A stretch of DNA of 64,000 nucleotides from Actibacterium sp. 188UL27-1. Its GTDB lineage: Bacteria; Pseudomonadota; Alphaproteobacteria; Rhodobacterales; Rhodobacteraceae. The position numbers and the translations under genes are program-made. The notes below the pieces were generated by a model. That model was not told where the DNA came from and did not search any database. It worked only from the letters and a program-made list of their open reading frames with translations. Shown here piece after piece: positions 52,349 through 62,624 of the stretch; position 1 is the stretch's first letter, and every line of letters begins with the position of its first letter. The stretch is from contig NZ_JAFEUL010000018.1 of assembly GCF_016901225.1 (NCBI RefSeq), positions 1-64,000 on the forward strand. The letters run 5' to 3'.

Positions 52349-55039
52349 ATGCCCATCACCGTTGGCCATGACACATCCAAGACCCGCAAGACCCTGACCG
52401 CTGGCGATCAATCCATCGCCTATTATTCAATTGATGCCGCGACCGAGGCTGGTCTTGGCGATTTCTCCAAGTTGCCTGCCGTTCTGAAAGTTGTACTTGA
52501 GAATATGTTGCGGTTCGAGGATGGCAAAACCGTCCACACTGAGGACATCAAAGCTTTCGCGGAATGGGCGACCAAAGGTGGCCAAAACCCGCGTGAGATC
52601 GCCTACCGCCCCGCCCGTGTATTGATGCAGGACTTCACTGGTGTTCCGGCCGTGGTCGACTTGGCCGCAATGCGCGATGGGATCGTGGCCTTGGGTGGCG
52701 ACCCCGAAAAGATCAACCCGCTGAACCCTGTCGATCTGGTCATCGACCATTCGGTGATGATTGATGAGTTTGGCAATCCGCGTGCCTTCCAGATGAATGT
52801 CGACCGCGAATATGAGCGCAATATGGAGCGTTACACGTTCCTGAAATGGGGCCAGTCCGCGTTCAATAACTTCCGGGTTGTTCCCCCCGGCACCGGCATC
52901 TGCCACCAGGTGAACCTGGAGTATCTGGCCCAGACCGTTTGGACCGACACCGACCAGAACGGGGATGAGGTCGCCTATCCCGATACGCTGGTCGGCACCG
53001 ATAGCCACACCACCATGGTCAATGGCGCCGCCGTCTTGGGCTGGGGTGTCGGCGGGATCGAGGCTGAGGCCGCTATGCTGGGTCAGCCGATCTCAATGCT
53101 GATCCCCGAGGTCATCGGGTTTGAGCTAACGGGCTCCATGACGGAAGGCACGACCGGCACTGATCTGGTGCTGAAAGTGGTCGAGATGCTGCGCGCCAAA
53201 GGCGTCGTCGGCAAGTTTGTCGAATTCTATGGCGAAGGTCTTGATCGTCTGCCCCTGGCCGACCGCGCCACCATCGGCAACATGGCCCCGGAATACGGCG
53301 CGACCTGCGGGTTCTTCCCCATCGATGGCGAAACGCTCCGCTACCTGCGCACCACAGGCCGGGACGAAGACCGCATCGCCCTGGTTGAAGCCTATGCCAA
53401 GGAAAACGGCTTCTGGCGTGGGTCGGACTATGCGCCTGTCTACACCGACACGCTACACCTCGACATGGGCACGATCGTCCCCGCCATTTCCGGCCCCAAA
53501 CGCCCGCAGGATTACGTCGCCCTGACCGATGGCAAAACCGCCTTCCGCCGGGAGATGGAAGAGACGTTCAAACGCCCCATGGGAAAGGAAGTGCCCGTCA
53601 AAGGTGAAGACTACACCATGGAATCGGGTAAGGTCGTTATCGCATCCATCACCTCCTGTACCAACACCTCAAACCCCTATGTGATGATCGGCGCGGGCCT
53701 GGTCGCTCGCAAGGCCGCCGCCTTGGGCCTGGATCGCAAGCCTTGGGTAAAAACCTCGCTTGCCCCCGGCTCCCAGGTTGTCAGCGCATATCTTGAGGCT
53801 GCAGGCTTACAGGAAGACCTCGACAAGATCGGCTTCAACCTGGTCGGCTATGGCTGCACAACCTGCATCGGAAATTCCGGCCCGATTCAGGCGGAACTCA
53901 GCGAGGCCATCGCCGAGGGCGACCTGGTCGCCACGTCCGTTCTGTCAGGCAACCGCAACTTCGAGGGCCGGATCAGCCCCGACGTGCGCGCCAACTACCT
54001 GGCCTCCCCGCCTCTCGTCGTGGCCTATGCCCTGGCCGGCACGCTCGACATCAACCTGGCTTCTGACCCGATCGCCCAGGACAAGAACGGAAACGATGTC
54101 TACCTGAAAGACATCTGGCCCAGCCAGGCCGAGATCGCGGAACTCGTCGAACAGACCGTCACCCGCGAGGCATTCCAATCGAAATATGCCGACGTCTTTA
54201 AAGGCGACGACAAATGGCAGGAGGTCAAGACGACCGACAGCCAGGTCTATGACTGGCCCACGGCCTCGACCTATGTCCAGAATCCGCCCTATTTTCAGGG
54301 GATGGGGATGGAGCCCGGCATCATCACCGACATCAACGATGCCAAGGTGCTGGCGCTGTTGGGCGACATGATCACGACCGACCACATCTCTCCCGCCGGA
54401 TCGTTCAAGGACACCACACCCGCGGGCAAGTATCTGGTCGAGCGGCAGGTGGCCCCACGCGAATTCAACTCCTACGGCTCGCGCCGCGGCAACCATGAGA
54501 TCATGATGCGCGGCACCTTCGCCAATATCCGCATCAAGAACGAGATGCTGGACGGCGTCGAAGGCGGCTATACCAAAGGACCGAACGGTGCTGAAACCTC
54601 CATCTTCGATGCCGCGATGGCCTACAAGGATGCGGGCACACCGCTGGTGATCTTTGGTGGCGAACAATATGGGGCGGGCTCGTCTCGCGACTGGGCCGCC
54701 AAAGGCACGTCCTTGCTGGGCGTCAAGGCCGTGATCGCGGAATCGTTCGAGCGAATCCACCGATCCAATCTCGTCGGTATGGGCGTCATCCCGTTCGAAT
54801 TCACCGGCGGTGACACGCGCAAATCCCTGGGGCTGACCGGTGAAGAAACCGTCTCGATCATGGGTCTTGCGGGTGATCTCAAACCCCAGGCGATGGTACC
54901 GTGTACGATCACCATGGCGGACGGGACGGTCAAGGAGATCGCCCTGAAATGCCGGATCGATACCGAGGTCGAGATTGAGTATGTCGAAAATGGCGGCGTC
55001 CTCCACTACGTTCTACGGAACCTCGCGAAAGCCGCCTAG
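52349..55039 (+). CDS. acnA: Aconitate hydratase A
   Basis: An 896-residue aconitase of the AcnA/IRP type that interconverts citrate and isocitrate in the TCA cycle using a [4Fe-4S] cluster. The three ligand cysteines are in [11 protein letters not shown] at about 436 and [12 protein letters not shown] at about 502 and 505. [23 protein letters not shown] and the swivel-domain [15 protein letters not shown] and RSNLVGMGV are typical. GGGAG precedes the ATG. It is a monocistronic-looking gene followed by a hairpin that reaches into the start region of the short-chain dehydrogenase. Confidence 0.97.
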   Translation: MPITVGHDTSKTRKTLTAGDQSIAYYSIDAATEAGLGDFSKLPAVLKVVLENMLRFEDGKTVHTEDIKAFAEWATKGGQNPREIAYRPARVLMQDFTGVPAVVDLAAMRDGIVALGGDPEKINPLNPVDLVIDHSVMIDEFGNPRAFQMNVDREYERNMERYTFLKWGQSAFNNFRVVPPGTGICHQVNLEYLAQTVWTDTDQNGDEVAYPDTLVGTDSHTTMVNGAAVLGWGVGGIEAEAAMLGQPISMLIPEVIGFELTGSMTEGTTGTDLVLKVVEMLRAKGVVGKFVEFYGEGLDRLPLADRATIGNMAPEYGATCGFFPIDGETLRYLRTTGRDEDRIALVEAYAKENGFWRGSDYAPVYTDTLHLDMGTIVPAISGPKRPQDYVALTDGKTAFRREMEETFKRPMGKEVPVKGEDYTMESGKVVIASITSCTNTSNPYVMIGAGLVARKAAALGLDRKPWVKTSLAPGSQVVSAYLEAAGLQEDLDKIGFNLVGYGCTTCIGNSGPIQAELSEAIAEGDLVATSVLSGNRNFEGRISPDVRANYLASPPLVVAYALAGTLDINLASDPIAQDKNGNDVYLKDIWPSQAEIAELVEQTVTREAFQSKYADVFKGDDKWQEVKTTDSQVYDWPTASTYVQNPPYFQGMGMEPGIITDINDAKVLALLGDMITTDHISPAGSFKDTTPAGKYLVERQVAPREFNSYGSRRGNHEIMMRGTFANIRIKNEMLDGVEGGYTKGPNGAETSIFDAAMAYKDAGTPLVIFGGEQYGAGSSRDWAAKGTSLLGVKAVIAESFERIHRSNLVGMGVIPFEFTGGDTRKSLGLTGEETVSIMGLAGDLKPQAMVPCTITMADGTVKEIALKCRIDTEVEIEYVENGGVLHYVLRNLAKAA

Positions 55040-55046
55040 GACTGCA

Positions 55047-55086
55047 CTCCAACCTATGGTAAGTCACAGCTTACCATAGGTTGGAG
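55047..55086 (+). promoter_or_regulatory. Perfect 17-bp hairpin overlapping the RBS of the short-chain dehydrogenase
   Basis: Left arm 55047-55063 and right arm 55070-55086 are exact complements around a TCACAG loop. The right arm contains GGAG of the GGAGG ribosome site (55083-55087), six bases before the ATG at 55093. Folded, it would hide the site in any transcript reading through from acnA. There is no T-run. It may be an attenuator-like or temperature-sensitive element, or serve as both acnA 3' end and dehydrogenase leader. Confidence 0.7.
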
Positions 55087-55092
55087 GTCTGC

Positions 55093-55785
55093 ATGCCTAA
55101 AATCGCTCTTGTGACCGGAGGCGCCAGCGGAATCGGGCGTTCAATTGTCGAGGATCTGGCTACCGATCACGACGTCGCCCTGTCCTACAACACCACCATG
55201 CCCGCTACTTGGCTCCCTGGTCATGCTGTTGCCTGCGATCTGGCCACGGATGGCGCGCCACAGCACCTGATCAATCAAGTCATGGATCACTTCGGGCAAC
55301 TCGATCTGATCGTCAACAATGCGGGGGTTATCGCCGAGACACCAGCCGAGGCGATCGACCTGACCTCGCATCGAAAGATTTTTGAAGTCAACGTCTTGGC
55401 ACCCATGGCGCTTCTCGCAGCAGCCCTACCACATCTTCGGCCTGGCGCGGCCGTGATCAATATCAGCTCTCAGAATGCACGCTTGCCAGCCCTAGCCGCT
55501 CCGGCCTATTCCGCCTCAAAAGCCGCATTGGAAACGTGGACGCGGGCCATGGCCAAAACGCTCGGCCCCCGGGGCATCCGCGTCAACGCCGTGGCCCCCG
55601 GCGCGGTTGAACGTGCGGAAAACGCGCGCCCCCCTGATCTCATCGCACTATTTGAGAAAGAGACAGCCTTAGGGCGACTTGCGACCGCTCAAGATATCGC
55701 TGCGGCGGTACGCTTTCTTGCCTCCGACAAAGCTGGCGCCATCACGGGCGAGATCCTAACGGTCAATGGCGGCTACCGCCTTTGA
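55093..55785 (+). CDS. Short-chain dehydrogenase/reductase
   Basis: A 230-residue SDR. The cofactor motif TGGASGIG is at residues 8-15, NNAG in IVNNAGVIAETP near 80, the catalytic Ser region is INISSQNARL, and the active-site YxxxK is YSASKAA. The tail GAITGEILTVNGGYRL is the usual SDR end. It is an NAD(P)(H)-dependent oxidoreductase with unknown substrate. The ATG at 55093 has GGAGG upstream, but this is inside the hairpin. It is separated from acnA by 53 bases, nearly all hairpin. Confidence 0.9.
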   Translation: MPKIALVTGGASGIGRSIVEDLATDHDVALSYNTTMPATWLPGHAVACDLATDGAPQHLINQVMDHFGQLDLIVNNAGVIAETPAEAIDLTSHRKIFEVNVLAPMALLAAALPHLRPGAAVINISSQNARLPALAAPAYSASKAALETWTRAMAKTLGPRGIRVNAVAPGAVERAENARPPDLIALFEKETALGRLATAQDIAAAVRFLASDKAGAITGEILTVNGGYRL

Positions 55786-55854
55786 CCCCAAACGTTTTGT
55801 TTCGGAGCCGCTGGACTACTCCCCACCTAGTCCGCTGTTATCGTTTAGCTCCGT

Positions 55855-56260
55855 TCAGATTTTGGTCCTCTTTTGACCGGCAACATATTTCTCCGGTGTC
55901 AGGCCAGCGAGGCTGGAATGGGGTCGGTGATTATGGAAGTCGGCGCACCATGCCGCCACGAAACTGCGAGCACTGCGCAAGCTGTCGAACGAATGCTCAT
56001 TCAGGCAATCATCCCTCATGAACCCATTGAATATTTCTTTCCACGAACCCGTTCTGCATCGGTTTGGCCAACGCGATAGAGTGCCGTTCGACCTAGCGGT
56101 CTTCCTGCGACTTCAGGATCGCGTTTGAAGTCAGTTCCGCATCGTTATCACCGACCACCGGGAGGCATGGGTGGCCACGCATCTCGGCAATTCGACCCAG
56201 TTCGCGGGTAACCCGATCTCCTGACAAGAACCTATTCGCCATTGCAGCCAAACAATCCCA
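55855..56260 (-). mobile_element. Degenerate IS3-family (IS407-like) transposase orfB fragment
   Basis: The minus strand encodes orfB C-terminal blocks in two frames: GDRVTRELGRIAEMRGHP, then DNDAELTSNAILKSQEDR, an in-frame stop, VERHSIALAKPMQNGFVER, then after a frameshift GFMRDDCLNEHSFDSLRSAR and HNHRPHSSLAGLTPEKYVAG ending at a stop at 55855-55857. The DDE catalytic pattern around DND and the final E is recognisable, with a D-N-D variant of D-N-G. The 5' part and orfA are missing, so it is dead. Together with AT-richer flanks it marks an old insertion. Confidence 0.8.
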
Positions 56261-56632
56261 GCTGAAGATGAAGGGTGCGTTCTACGACATGTTCCTCGGG
56301 AAAAGGCCCCAGTGGCTTCTTTTCTGATCCGCGCCACTCCGCAAAAAGCTGCACCAATGGGTTGAGGCACTAGAGGTCGATCTGGATGTCTGGCTGGCCA
56401 AGCACGTCGAATAGCGGCTTCCCTCGGGGCGGTACTGCTCCAGCAGAACACCTCTGCAGACCCTTCGCGAAACATCACACATTGCCAGCGATAAGACGCT
56501 CCGGTCCCACGGCCAATCCGCAGACTATCCCCAGCACCACAAACTGACACGCCCTTCAGATCAAGTTATGTGTTTTACACTTAAACAAGATATCGAAACG
56601 CGTGCTTGCACGCTCAATTTGGCAAACGCATA
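56261..56632. other. Degraded sequence between the IS remnant and the CoxE-like gene
   Basis: Several short overlapping open frames occur on both strands but none has a start with a ribosome site or a recognised domain. The segment is probably further debris of the insertion or of the gene it disrupted. Confidence 0.4.
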
Positions 56633-57901
56633 TCAATCTGTCCCGCGCAACGCCGAAAGAAGACGCGCCTTCTCTCCCATATCGTCCCACTTTGACAGTG
56701 CCTCAGCCAAGGCTTCCAACGACGCAATGGAATGCCCGGCGCGGAAACTGTCGACATGGGGCAGCATGGCGGCAATCCCGCGGGCTTTCGGCGCGAACCC
56801 CTCCCAACGCAGCAAGGGGTTCAGCCAGATCAAATGACGGGCCGATAGATGTAGCCGCTCCATCTCGGCCTCCAACCGGTTCGGGTCGTCGCGGTCCAAA
56901 CCGTCGGTGATCAGCAACACAACGGCCCCCTGCCCCAGAACGCGGCGGGACCAATCGCGGTTGAACTGGCCCAGACAATCCCCGATCCGGGTGCCACCTT
57001 CCCAGTCCTGCGCCTCTGACCCTGCAGCCTTCAGCGCGGCATCCACATCACGCTGACGCAGATGCCGGGTGATATTCGTCAGCCGCGTTCCGAAAGTGAA
57101 GGCATGGACCTTGGCCCAGCCCTGTCCCTTGGCGTTGCTCACGGAATGCAGGAAATGCAGCACCGTCCGCGAATAATGCGACATCGAACCCGAAATATCA
57201 CAAAGGGCCACCAGATTAGGCCAGCGGATGCGGCGATCCTTCATGGCGAATGCCGTCACCTCACAGCCTTTGCGCATTGCCATCCGCATGGTGCGTGGCC
57301 AGTCAGGTTGCACGCCGTGGGCCTTCGCCCGGGTCCGGCGCGAGATCAAAGGAGGCACCGGAAGGGTCAGCCGGGCGATCAGCCGTTTCGCCTCTTCCAT
57401 CTCCGCCACGCTCATCAACTCAAAATCGAGGCTCCGCAGCCGTTCCTCACCCGACATCGTGCGGGACGCATCAATGTCGATGTCGGTCCCGTCTTCGTCA
57501 TCCTCCGGCGTCACGTCCGGCAGTTCCCGGTCCGCGCCATCTAGAATGGCCTCCGCCGCCCGCTTCTCGGCCGCGCGCGCCGCCCGTTCCTCAGCCACCC
57601 CACGCACCATAGGCGTCAGGAACGAGATCATCTGCTCCAGATATCGCGGATCCCGCCAGAACAGCTGAAACACCTGGGCAAAGACCTCCCGCTGCTCTGG
57701 CTTCGATACGAAACAGGCATGCAGAACCCAATAAAAGTCACGCCGCTCACTGAACCCCGCCGCCTCGACCGCGCGAATGGCATCCACCACCCGCCCCGGC
57801 CCCACCGGCAACCCAGCCTTACGCAAGGCGCGGGCGAACCAAACAATGTTATGGCTCAGCTTACCATCATCGGGGATGTCGAGGGGCAGGTATTCGGCCA
57901 T
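56633..57901 (-). CDS. CoxE-like VWA domain protein
   Basis: A 422-residue cytoplasmic protein with a long N-terminal helical part (SHNIVWFARALRKAGLPVGP and FYWVLHACFVSKPEQREVF) and a C-terminal von Willebrand A domain. The MIDAS motif is DISGSMSHYSRT near residue 235, then TRIGDCLGQF and LLITDGLDRDDP. CoxE proteins work with MoxR/CoxD AAA ATPases in assembling or activating metalloenzymes such as CO dehydrogenase. Here a MoxR gene lies two genes upstream on the same strand, with one unknown gene between. No cox structural genes are present in the window, so the target enzyme is unknown. Confidence 0.9.
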   Translation of the reverse strand: MAEYLPLDIPDDGKLSHNIVWFARALRKAGLPVGPGRVVDAIRAVEAAGFSERRDFYWVLHACFVSKPEQREVFAQVFQLFWRDPRYLEQMISFLTPMVRGVAEERAARAAEKRAAEAILDGADRELPDVTPEDDEDGTDIDIDASRTMSGEERLRSLDFELMSVAEMEEAKRLIARLTLPVPPLISRRTRAKAHGVQPDWPRTMRMAMRKGCEVTAFAMKDRRIRWPNLVALCDISGSMSHYSRTVLHFLHSVSNAKGQGWAKVHAFTFGTRLTNITRHLRQRDVDAALKAAGSEAQDWEGGTRIGDCLGQFNRDWSRRVLGQGAVVLLITDGLDRDDPNRLEAEMERLHLSARHLIWLNPLLRWEGFAPKARGIAAMLPHVDSFRAGHSIASLEALAEALSKWDDMGEKARLLSALRGTD

Positions 57902-57931
57902 CAGGTCGGTTGGATCCTCATGTGATTGGCT

Positions 57932-58321
57932 TCACCACAGATACACATCGGCGGGGCGCATCCAGACGTAGTAATCCATGCGCATCATGGATTTCGAATT
58001 TTGCGGCACAGCAATCCACCCCCTTGGCTTGGCCAGATAGGCCCGGCGCACCGCCTTGGGATCGCTGCCGTAGCCCGCGACATGCAGCCCCAGAAAAATG
58101 CGCTGGCGCGGCACCTCGTCTAGCATCCACGCCTTGGGCTCTCCAACACCGATCACCAAAAGAACTCCCGTTGCGTTGTTCCGGGAAAACTCCTGGATGA
58201 TCTTGTCTTTCCAATACTTCCGAAAATAGAGCCGCGCCCGGTGCATGACGCTTTTGTTCATCAGTTTCTGCGCCAAACCGGCAAACAGATCGACGGCGCC
58301 GCCAACTGCATTCTGTGACAT
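57932..58321 (-). CDS. Unknown protein between MoxR and CoxE genes
   Basis: A 129-residue soluble protein with SQNAVGGAVDLFAGLAQKLM at the start and ILLVIGVGEPKAW-like hydrophobic core (VLLVIGVGEPKAWMLDEVP), then RRAYLAKPRGWIAVPQNSK. I recognise no family. AGGAG lies eight bases before the ATG at 58321. It starts 100 bases after moxR and ends 30 bases before coxE, in the same direction, so it belongs to their operon. Its role with the chaperone pair is inferred only from position. Confidence 0.65.
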   Translation of the reverse strand: MSQNAVGGAVDLFAGLAQKLMNKSVMHRARLYFRKYWKDKIIQEFSRNNATGVLLVIGVGEPKAWMLDEVPRQRIFLGLHVAGYGSDPKAVRRAYLAKPRGWIAVPQNSKSMMRMDYYVWMRPADVYLW

Positions 58322-58421
58322 CTGAGGTATCTCCTGCATTAAACCCGCTCTCCCGAAAGACGGGGGAGCCGCAGAAAGAGTTTCGCGATATAGCAGATGA
58401 AAACGGTGGGCTCAGGCGCAT

Positions 58422-59336
58422 TTATTCAGCAGGAGCAAGCTCAGCGCGGACATCATCCAAGATCCGCCGCGCCTCCGATCCTTGGATCTTTTGAATATCA
58501 TCCTGATACTTCAAGATCGCACCCAGCGTGTCGGCGATAACCTCTGGCGACAGTGTCATCACATCCAACGCCAAAAGGCATTTGGCCCAGTCGATGGTCT
58601 CGGCCACGCCCGGCTTTTTGAACAGATCCTCGGTGCGCAGCTTTTGGACAAAGGCCACGACTTGACGGCTCAATGTCTCTGCCGCTTCTGGCGCGCGAGC
58701 CTGCAGGATCTCGATCTCCCGATCAAAGGCCGGGTAACCGACCCAGTGATAGAGGCAGCGCCGTTTCAGGGCGTCATGCACCTCGCGCGTGCGGTTCGAG
58801 GTCAGGATAACGATCGGCGGCTCTGGCGCGCGGATCGTGCCCAATTCCGGGATCGTCACCTGAAAATCGCTGAGCGCCTCGAGCAGGAACGCCTCAAACG
58901 GTTCATCGGTGCGATCAATTTCGTCGATCAGCAGAACGGGCGGACCGCCGGGCTGATCCTGCATCGCCTCCAAAAGGGGGCGCGCAATCAGGTAGTCGTC
59001 CGAAAACAGCTCCGTCTTGAGCGCAGTGCGATCCGCTCCGCCTGTCGCCTCTGCCGTGCGGATGGCGATCATCTGTTCGGCAAAGTTCCATTCATAAACT
59101 GCGCCAGACGCATCCAACCCTTCATAGCATTGCAACCGGATCAAACGGCGCCCCAGGGCAGCGGCAATGGTTTTGGCAATCTCGGTCTTGCCCGTACCGG
59201 CCTCCCCTTCAAGGAAGAGCGGCCGGCCCAGTTTCAGCGACAGAAAGACCACCGTCGCCAGGGCGCGATCACAAATATAGCTTTGATTGGCCAACAGGGA
59301 TTGGGTCCCGGAGATGTCACTGGGAAGATCTGTCAT
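58422..59336 (-). CDS. MoxR-family AAA ATPase
   Basis: A 304-residue AAA+ ATPase. Walker A is EGEAGTGKTE at residues 43-52, Walker B is VLLIDEIDRTDEPFEAF, and sensor regions ILTSNRTREVHDALKRRC and VGYPAFDREI follow the MoxR/CoxD pattern. MoxR proteins with CoxE partners remodel metalloenzymes or complexes during maturation. The ATG at 59336 was preferred because the longer frame upstream adds 43 unrelated residues. It is first in a three-gene operon with the unknown gene and coxE. Confidence 0.92.
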   Translation of the reverse strand: MTDLPSDISGTQSLLANQSYICDRALATVVFLSLKLGRPLFLEGEAGTGKTEIAKTIAAALGRRLIRLQCYEGLDASGAVYEWNFAEQMIAIRTAEATGGADRTALKTELFSDDYLIARPLLEAMQDQPGGPPVLLIDEIDRTDEPFEAFLLEALSDFQVTIPELGTIRAPEPPIVILTSNRTREVHDALKRRCLYHWVGYPAFDREIEILQARAPEAAETLSRQVVAFVQKLRTEDLFKKPGVAETIDWAKCLLALDVMTLSPEVIADTLGAILKYQDDIQKIQGSEARRILDDVRAELAPAE

Positions 59337-59577
59337 GGCGCGGCCCCTGTCACTGTCAATGGGGCACCAAACCATGTCAGCCTCCAAATGCAAAGAGGCG
59401 CCTGCCCCAGACAAACGTAGCACCCGATTCGCCTGATCACGCTGCACGGCCATTGCGCTAACCACAATTTACCACCTCAGGCTGCATAACGTGTTTGAGA
59501 AACACCAAAACACCTCCCCGGAAGAATTGCAGCAAACCCGCGAAAGCCTTATGGAGTTGCCGAAAGGGAGAGTAGAC

Positions 59578-60798
59578 ATGAATCTGACAACCCCGATTTC
59601 CGCTAAAGACGCTCCAGAGCTTGCGGGTTTTGACTGGGCCGATCCGTTGCTGTTGGAAACTCAACTGACCGAGGATGAGCGGATGCTGCGCGACGCGGCC
59701 CGCACCTTTGCGCAGGATGTTTTGCTACCGCGGGTCACTGATGCCTATCGTGAGGAAACAGCAGATCCCGGCCTGTTCCCCCTTATGGGTCAGGCCGGAT
59801 TGCTGGGCATTACCATTCCCGAAGCATTTGGCGGGCTGGGCGCGGGTTACGTAACCTACGGCTTGGTAGCGCGGGAGATCGAGCGTGTCGATTCAGGCTA
59901 TCGCTCCATGATGTCGGTTCAGTCGAGCCTGGTGATGTACCCGATCCACGCCTATGGCAGTGAGAAACAGCGGCAAAAGTATCTGCCGGGCCTCGCCGCG
60001 GGTGAGTTAATCGGCTGTTTCGGTCTGACCGAACCTGATGCGGGCAGCGATCCCGCCGGTATGAAAACCCGGGCGGAGAAGACTGAAACGGGCTATCGCC
60101 TGACCGGATCCAAGATGTGGATCAGCAACGCGCCCTTCGCCGATGTGTTCGTGATCTGGGCCAAGTCAGATGCCCATGGCGGCAAGATCAGAGGATTTAT
60201 CCTCGACAAGGGCATGGACGGGCTGAGCGCGCCCAAGATCGGTGGCAAGTTGTCCCTTCGCGCCTCTACAACCGGCGAGATTGTCATGGATGGTGTCGAG
60301 GTTGGTGAAGATGCTTTGCTGCCCAACGCGCAGGGCCTCAAAGGGCCGTTTGGATGTTTGAACCGGGCGCGCTATGGCATTTCCTGGGGGACTATGGGCG
60401 CAGCAGAGGCTTGTTGGCACGCTGCCCGACAATATGGGTTGGACCGCAAACAGTTCGACCGCCCCCTGGCGCAAACGCAACTGTTCCAAAAGAAGCTTGC
60501 CGACATGCAGACAGAGATCACGCTGGGCCTGCAAGGCTCACTTGCGCTGGGTCGCCTGATGGAAAACGGGCGCGCCGCCCCCGAAGCGATCAGCCTGATG
60601 AAGCGCAACAACTGCGGAAAAGCCTTGGATATTGCCCGAATGGCCCGCGACATGCATGGCGGCAACGGCATCCAGGAGGATTACCACGTCATGCGCCATA
60701 TGGTAAATCTGGAAACAGTGAACACCTATGAGGGCACCCATGACGTGCATGCCCTGATCCTTGGGCGGGCTCAAACGGGTTTGCAGGCATTCTTTTAG
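59578..60798 (+). CDS. gcdH: Glutaryl-CoA dehydrogenase
   Basis: A 406-residue flavoprotein of the acyl-CoA dehydrogenase family that oxidises and decarboxylates glutaryl-CoA to crotonyl-CoA in lysine/tryptophan degradation. The catalytic glutamate is in [15 protein letters not shown] at about residue 383, the pattern specific to glutaryl-CoA dehydrogenases. [20 protein letters not shown] carries the arginine that binds the substrate carboxylate, and [13 protein letters not shown] contacts FAD. GGGAGAG precedes the ATG at 59578; the frame upstream is not family-like. No associated regulator or CoA-transferase gene is nearby. Confidence 0.92.
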   Translation: MNLTTPISAKDAPELAGFDWADPLLLETQLTEDERMLRDAARTFAQDVLLPRVTDAYREETADPGLFPLMGQAGLLGITIPEAFGGLGAGYVTYGLVAREIERVDSGYRSMMSVQSSLVMYPIHAYGSEKQRQKYLPGLAAGELIGCFGLTEPDAGSDPAGMKTRAEKTETGYRLTGSKMWISNAPFADVFVIWAKSDAHGGKIRGFILDKGMDGLSAPKIGGKLSLRASTTGEIVMDGVEVGEDALLPNAQGLKGPFGCLNRARYGISWGTMGAAEACWHAARQYGLDRKQFDRPLAQTQLFQKKLADMQTEITLGLQGSLALGRLMENGRAAPEAISLMKRNNCGKALDIARMARDMHGGNGIQEDYHVMRHMVNLETVNTYEGTHDVHALILGRAQTGLQAFF

Positions 60799-60922
60799 GA
60801 TTGCCTGCTCGTAGAGGCTAGACAACCACAGCGGGAATCCATCACACTTACTCTGATGTTACGGCGAGATCCTTTTTATTCGTTTGGTTTTTAATCTGAT
60901 CTAAGAGACTAGAGTTTTAGGT

Positions 60923-61894
60923 ATGGACGGTATCGTTCCAAGTCCGCAGCTTACGCGGATGCATACAATCAACAGTTGGCATGACATGCTGACGAAACAT
61001 GGTGACGAGTTCGGGTTCCATCAGATCCTTGGCCGCAACCATGGCGCGTTGTTCACGTCGGATGACGAAACGCTTCTCGTCACCTTCGAGAACGCGCAAG
61101 ATCTGCGCGCGAATGAAGAGAACAGCCATCCCATGGGTTTGTCCGTCGCGGGCAAGCAAGGGTGGTCCCATCTTTGTATCTATAGCGAAGGTGACACCTG
61201 GTTCCGCGATGAGCACGTGTTCAACTTCTTTGACACATTAGTCGATGAAGGTTTTTTTGACGATTTTGAGCGTATCCTGTTTTTTGGTGCAGGGTCCTGC
61301 GGCTACGCCGCGGCGGCGTTTTCAGTGGCTGCGCCCGGCGCGCAAGTGCTGCTGATCCATCCGCAGGCAACGCTTGATCCCCGTGTCACGGAATGGGACC
61401 AGCGATTTCCCACAATGCGACGGGTCAGCTTTACGGATCGCTATGGCTACGCACCGGCCATGCTGGATGCCGCGGCCGGCGGTGCGGTCGTTTATGACCC
61501 TTACGAGACCGAAGATGCGATGCATGCAGCCCTCTTCACCCGCGACGGGATCACCAAGCTGCGATGCCCTTTGATGGGGCGTGATCTGGTGCCGGATTTT
61601 GAGAATATGGGCATCATGACCACCATCATGAACGCCGCTGTTCGCAACAAACTGACGCCCGCCCTCTTTGCCCGACATTACAGGATCCGGCGCCGTTACC
61701 CCGTCTATCTCAAGCGGGTCCTGGTCTATCTGGAACGCCAAGACCGCCCTTTCCTGACGGCACTTTACACGCGTGAAGTTTTACGGCGACTGCAGGGGCC
61801 CCGGTTCAAGCGGGCGCAAACGATGGCCCTGCGCACCTTACAAGCACGAGGGCAGCGCCTTCCGCCATCATTGAGCCAACGCAATCAGCACTGA
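60923..61894 (+). CDS. Conserved-looking protein of unknown function with alpha/beta-type core
   Basis: A 323-residue soluble protein. ILFFGAGSCGYAAAAFSVAA followed by GAQVLLIHPQATLDPRVTEWD suggests a Rossmann- or alpha/beta-hydrolase-like core with a GxGSCG turn. The N-terminal part includes GRNHGALFTSDDETLLVTFEN, and the C-terminal part is basic (RHYRIRRRYPVYLKRVLVYL, then KRAQTMALRTLQARGQRLPP). No signal peptide is visible. I do not recognise a named family. It stands alone between gcdH and the convergent ureG gene. Confidence 0.7.
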   Translation: MDGIVPSPQLTRMHTINSWHDMLTKHGDEFGFHQILGRNHGALFTSDDETLLVTFENAQDLRANEENSHPMGLSVAGKQGWSHLCIYSEGDTWFRDEHVFNFFDTLVDEGFFDDFERILFFGAGSCGYAAAAFSVAAPGAQVLLIHPQATLDPRVTEWDQRFPTMRRVSFTDRYGYAPAMLDAAAGGAVVYDPYETEDAMHAALFTRDGITKLRCPLMGRDLVPDFENMGIMTTIMNAAVRNKLTPALFARHYRIRRRYPVYLKRVLVYLERQDRPFLTALYTREVLRRLQGPRFKRAQTMALRTLQARGQRLPPSLSQRNQH

Positions 61895-61941
61895 CATCGA
61901 TATGACACGTCCCTGCTAGAGGTTTCCGCACATAACGGATT

Positions 61942-61958
61942 GCTATCGGTGCGATAGC
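61942..61958. terminator. Hairpin between convergent genes
   Basis: GCTATCG (61942-61948) and CGATAGC (61952-61958) pair perfectly around GTG, between the stop of the unknown gene and the ureG stop. No T-run follows, so its termination role in either direction is uncertain. Confidence 0.45.
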
Positions 61959-61970
61959 CAAAGATCAGCC

Positions 61971-62585
61971 CTAGGTCAGGCCACCCTCGTGTTTGAGAAA
62001 AGCGACAATATCGGGGATACCAGTGCCGGACTTGAGCACTGCCAGTACAAAGGGCCGCTCACCCCGCGCCAACGCCGCATCGGACCGCAGCAGATCCAGA
62101 TCGACGCCGACATGGGGCGCCAGATCGGTCTTGTTGACGATCAAAAGATCGGATCGTGTCACACCCGGCCCTTTCTTGCGCGGAATGTCCTGCCCCGCCG
62201 CAGTATCGATGACATAGAGGGTCAGATCGGCCAGTTCGGGGCTGAACGTGGCGGCCAGATTGTCACCACCGGATTCGATCAAGACGATGTCCAGATCCGG
62301 GATTGCCATGTTCAGATCCGCCAGGGCCGCCAGATTGATCGACGCATCTTCGCGGATGGCGGTATGGGGGCAGCCGCCCGTTTCCACCCCGCGTATCCGG
62401 TCCTGTGGTAACGCCTGGGCGCGCATCAGGTATTCAGCGTCTTCCTGTGTGTAAATATCATTGGTTATGACAGCGACGGAGTAATCAGCGCTGAGCGCGC
62501 GGCATAGCTGCTCGGTCAACGTGGTCTTGCCCGCGCCGACCGGGCCACCAATCCCGACGCGCAGGGGGCCATTGGGGTTAGACAT
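61971..62585 (-). CDS. ureG: Urease accessory GTPase UreG
   Basis: A 204-residue SIMIBI-class GTPase that drives nickel delivery into urease together with UreD, UreF and UreE. The P-loop is [11 protein letters not shown] at residues 13-23, the metal-binding CPH is in [15 protein letters not shown], and the nucleotide-specificity motif is NKTDLA. The ATG at 62585 starts [14 protein letters not shown], in line with the family; 62612 is an alternative that adds nine residues. It follows ureF after 39 bases. Confidence 0.96.
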   Translation of the reverse strand: MSNPNGPLRVGIGGPVGAGKTTLTEQLCRALSADYSVAVITNDIYTQEDAEYLMRAQALPQDRIRGVETGGCPHTAIREDASINLAALADLNMAIPDLDIVLIESGGDNLAATFSPELADLTLYVIDTAAGQDIPRKKGPGVTRSDLLIVNKTDLAPHVGVDLDLLRSDAALARGERPFVLAVLKSGTGIPDIVAFLKHEGGLT

Positions 62586-62624
62586 TGGGCCAGCCAAACG
62601 GAATGCCGTCATGTGCAGTGGTCA

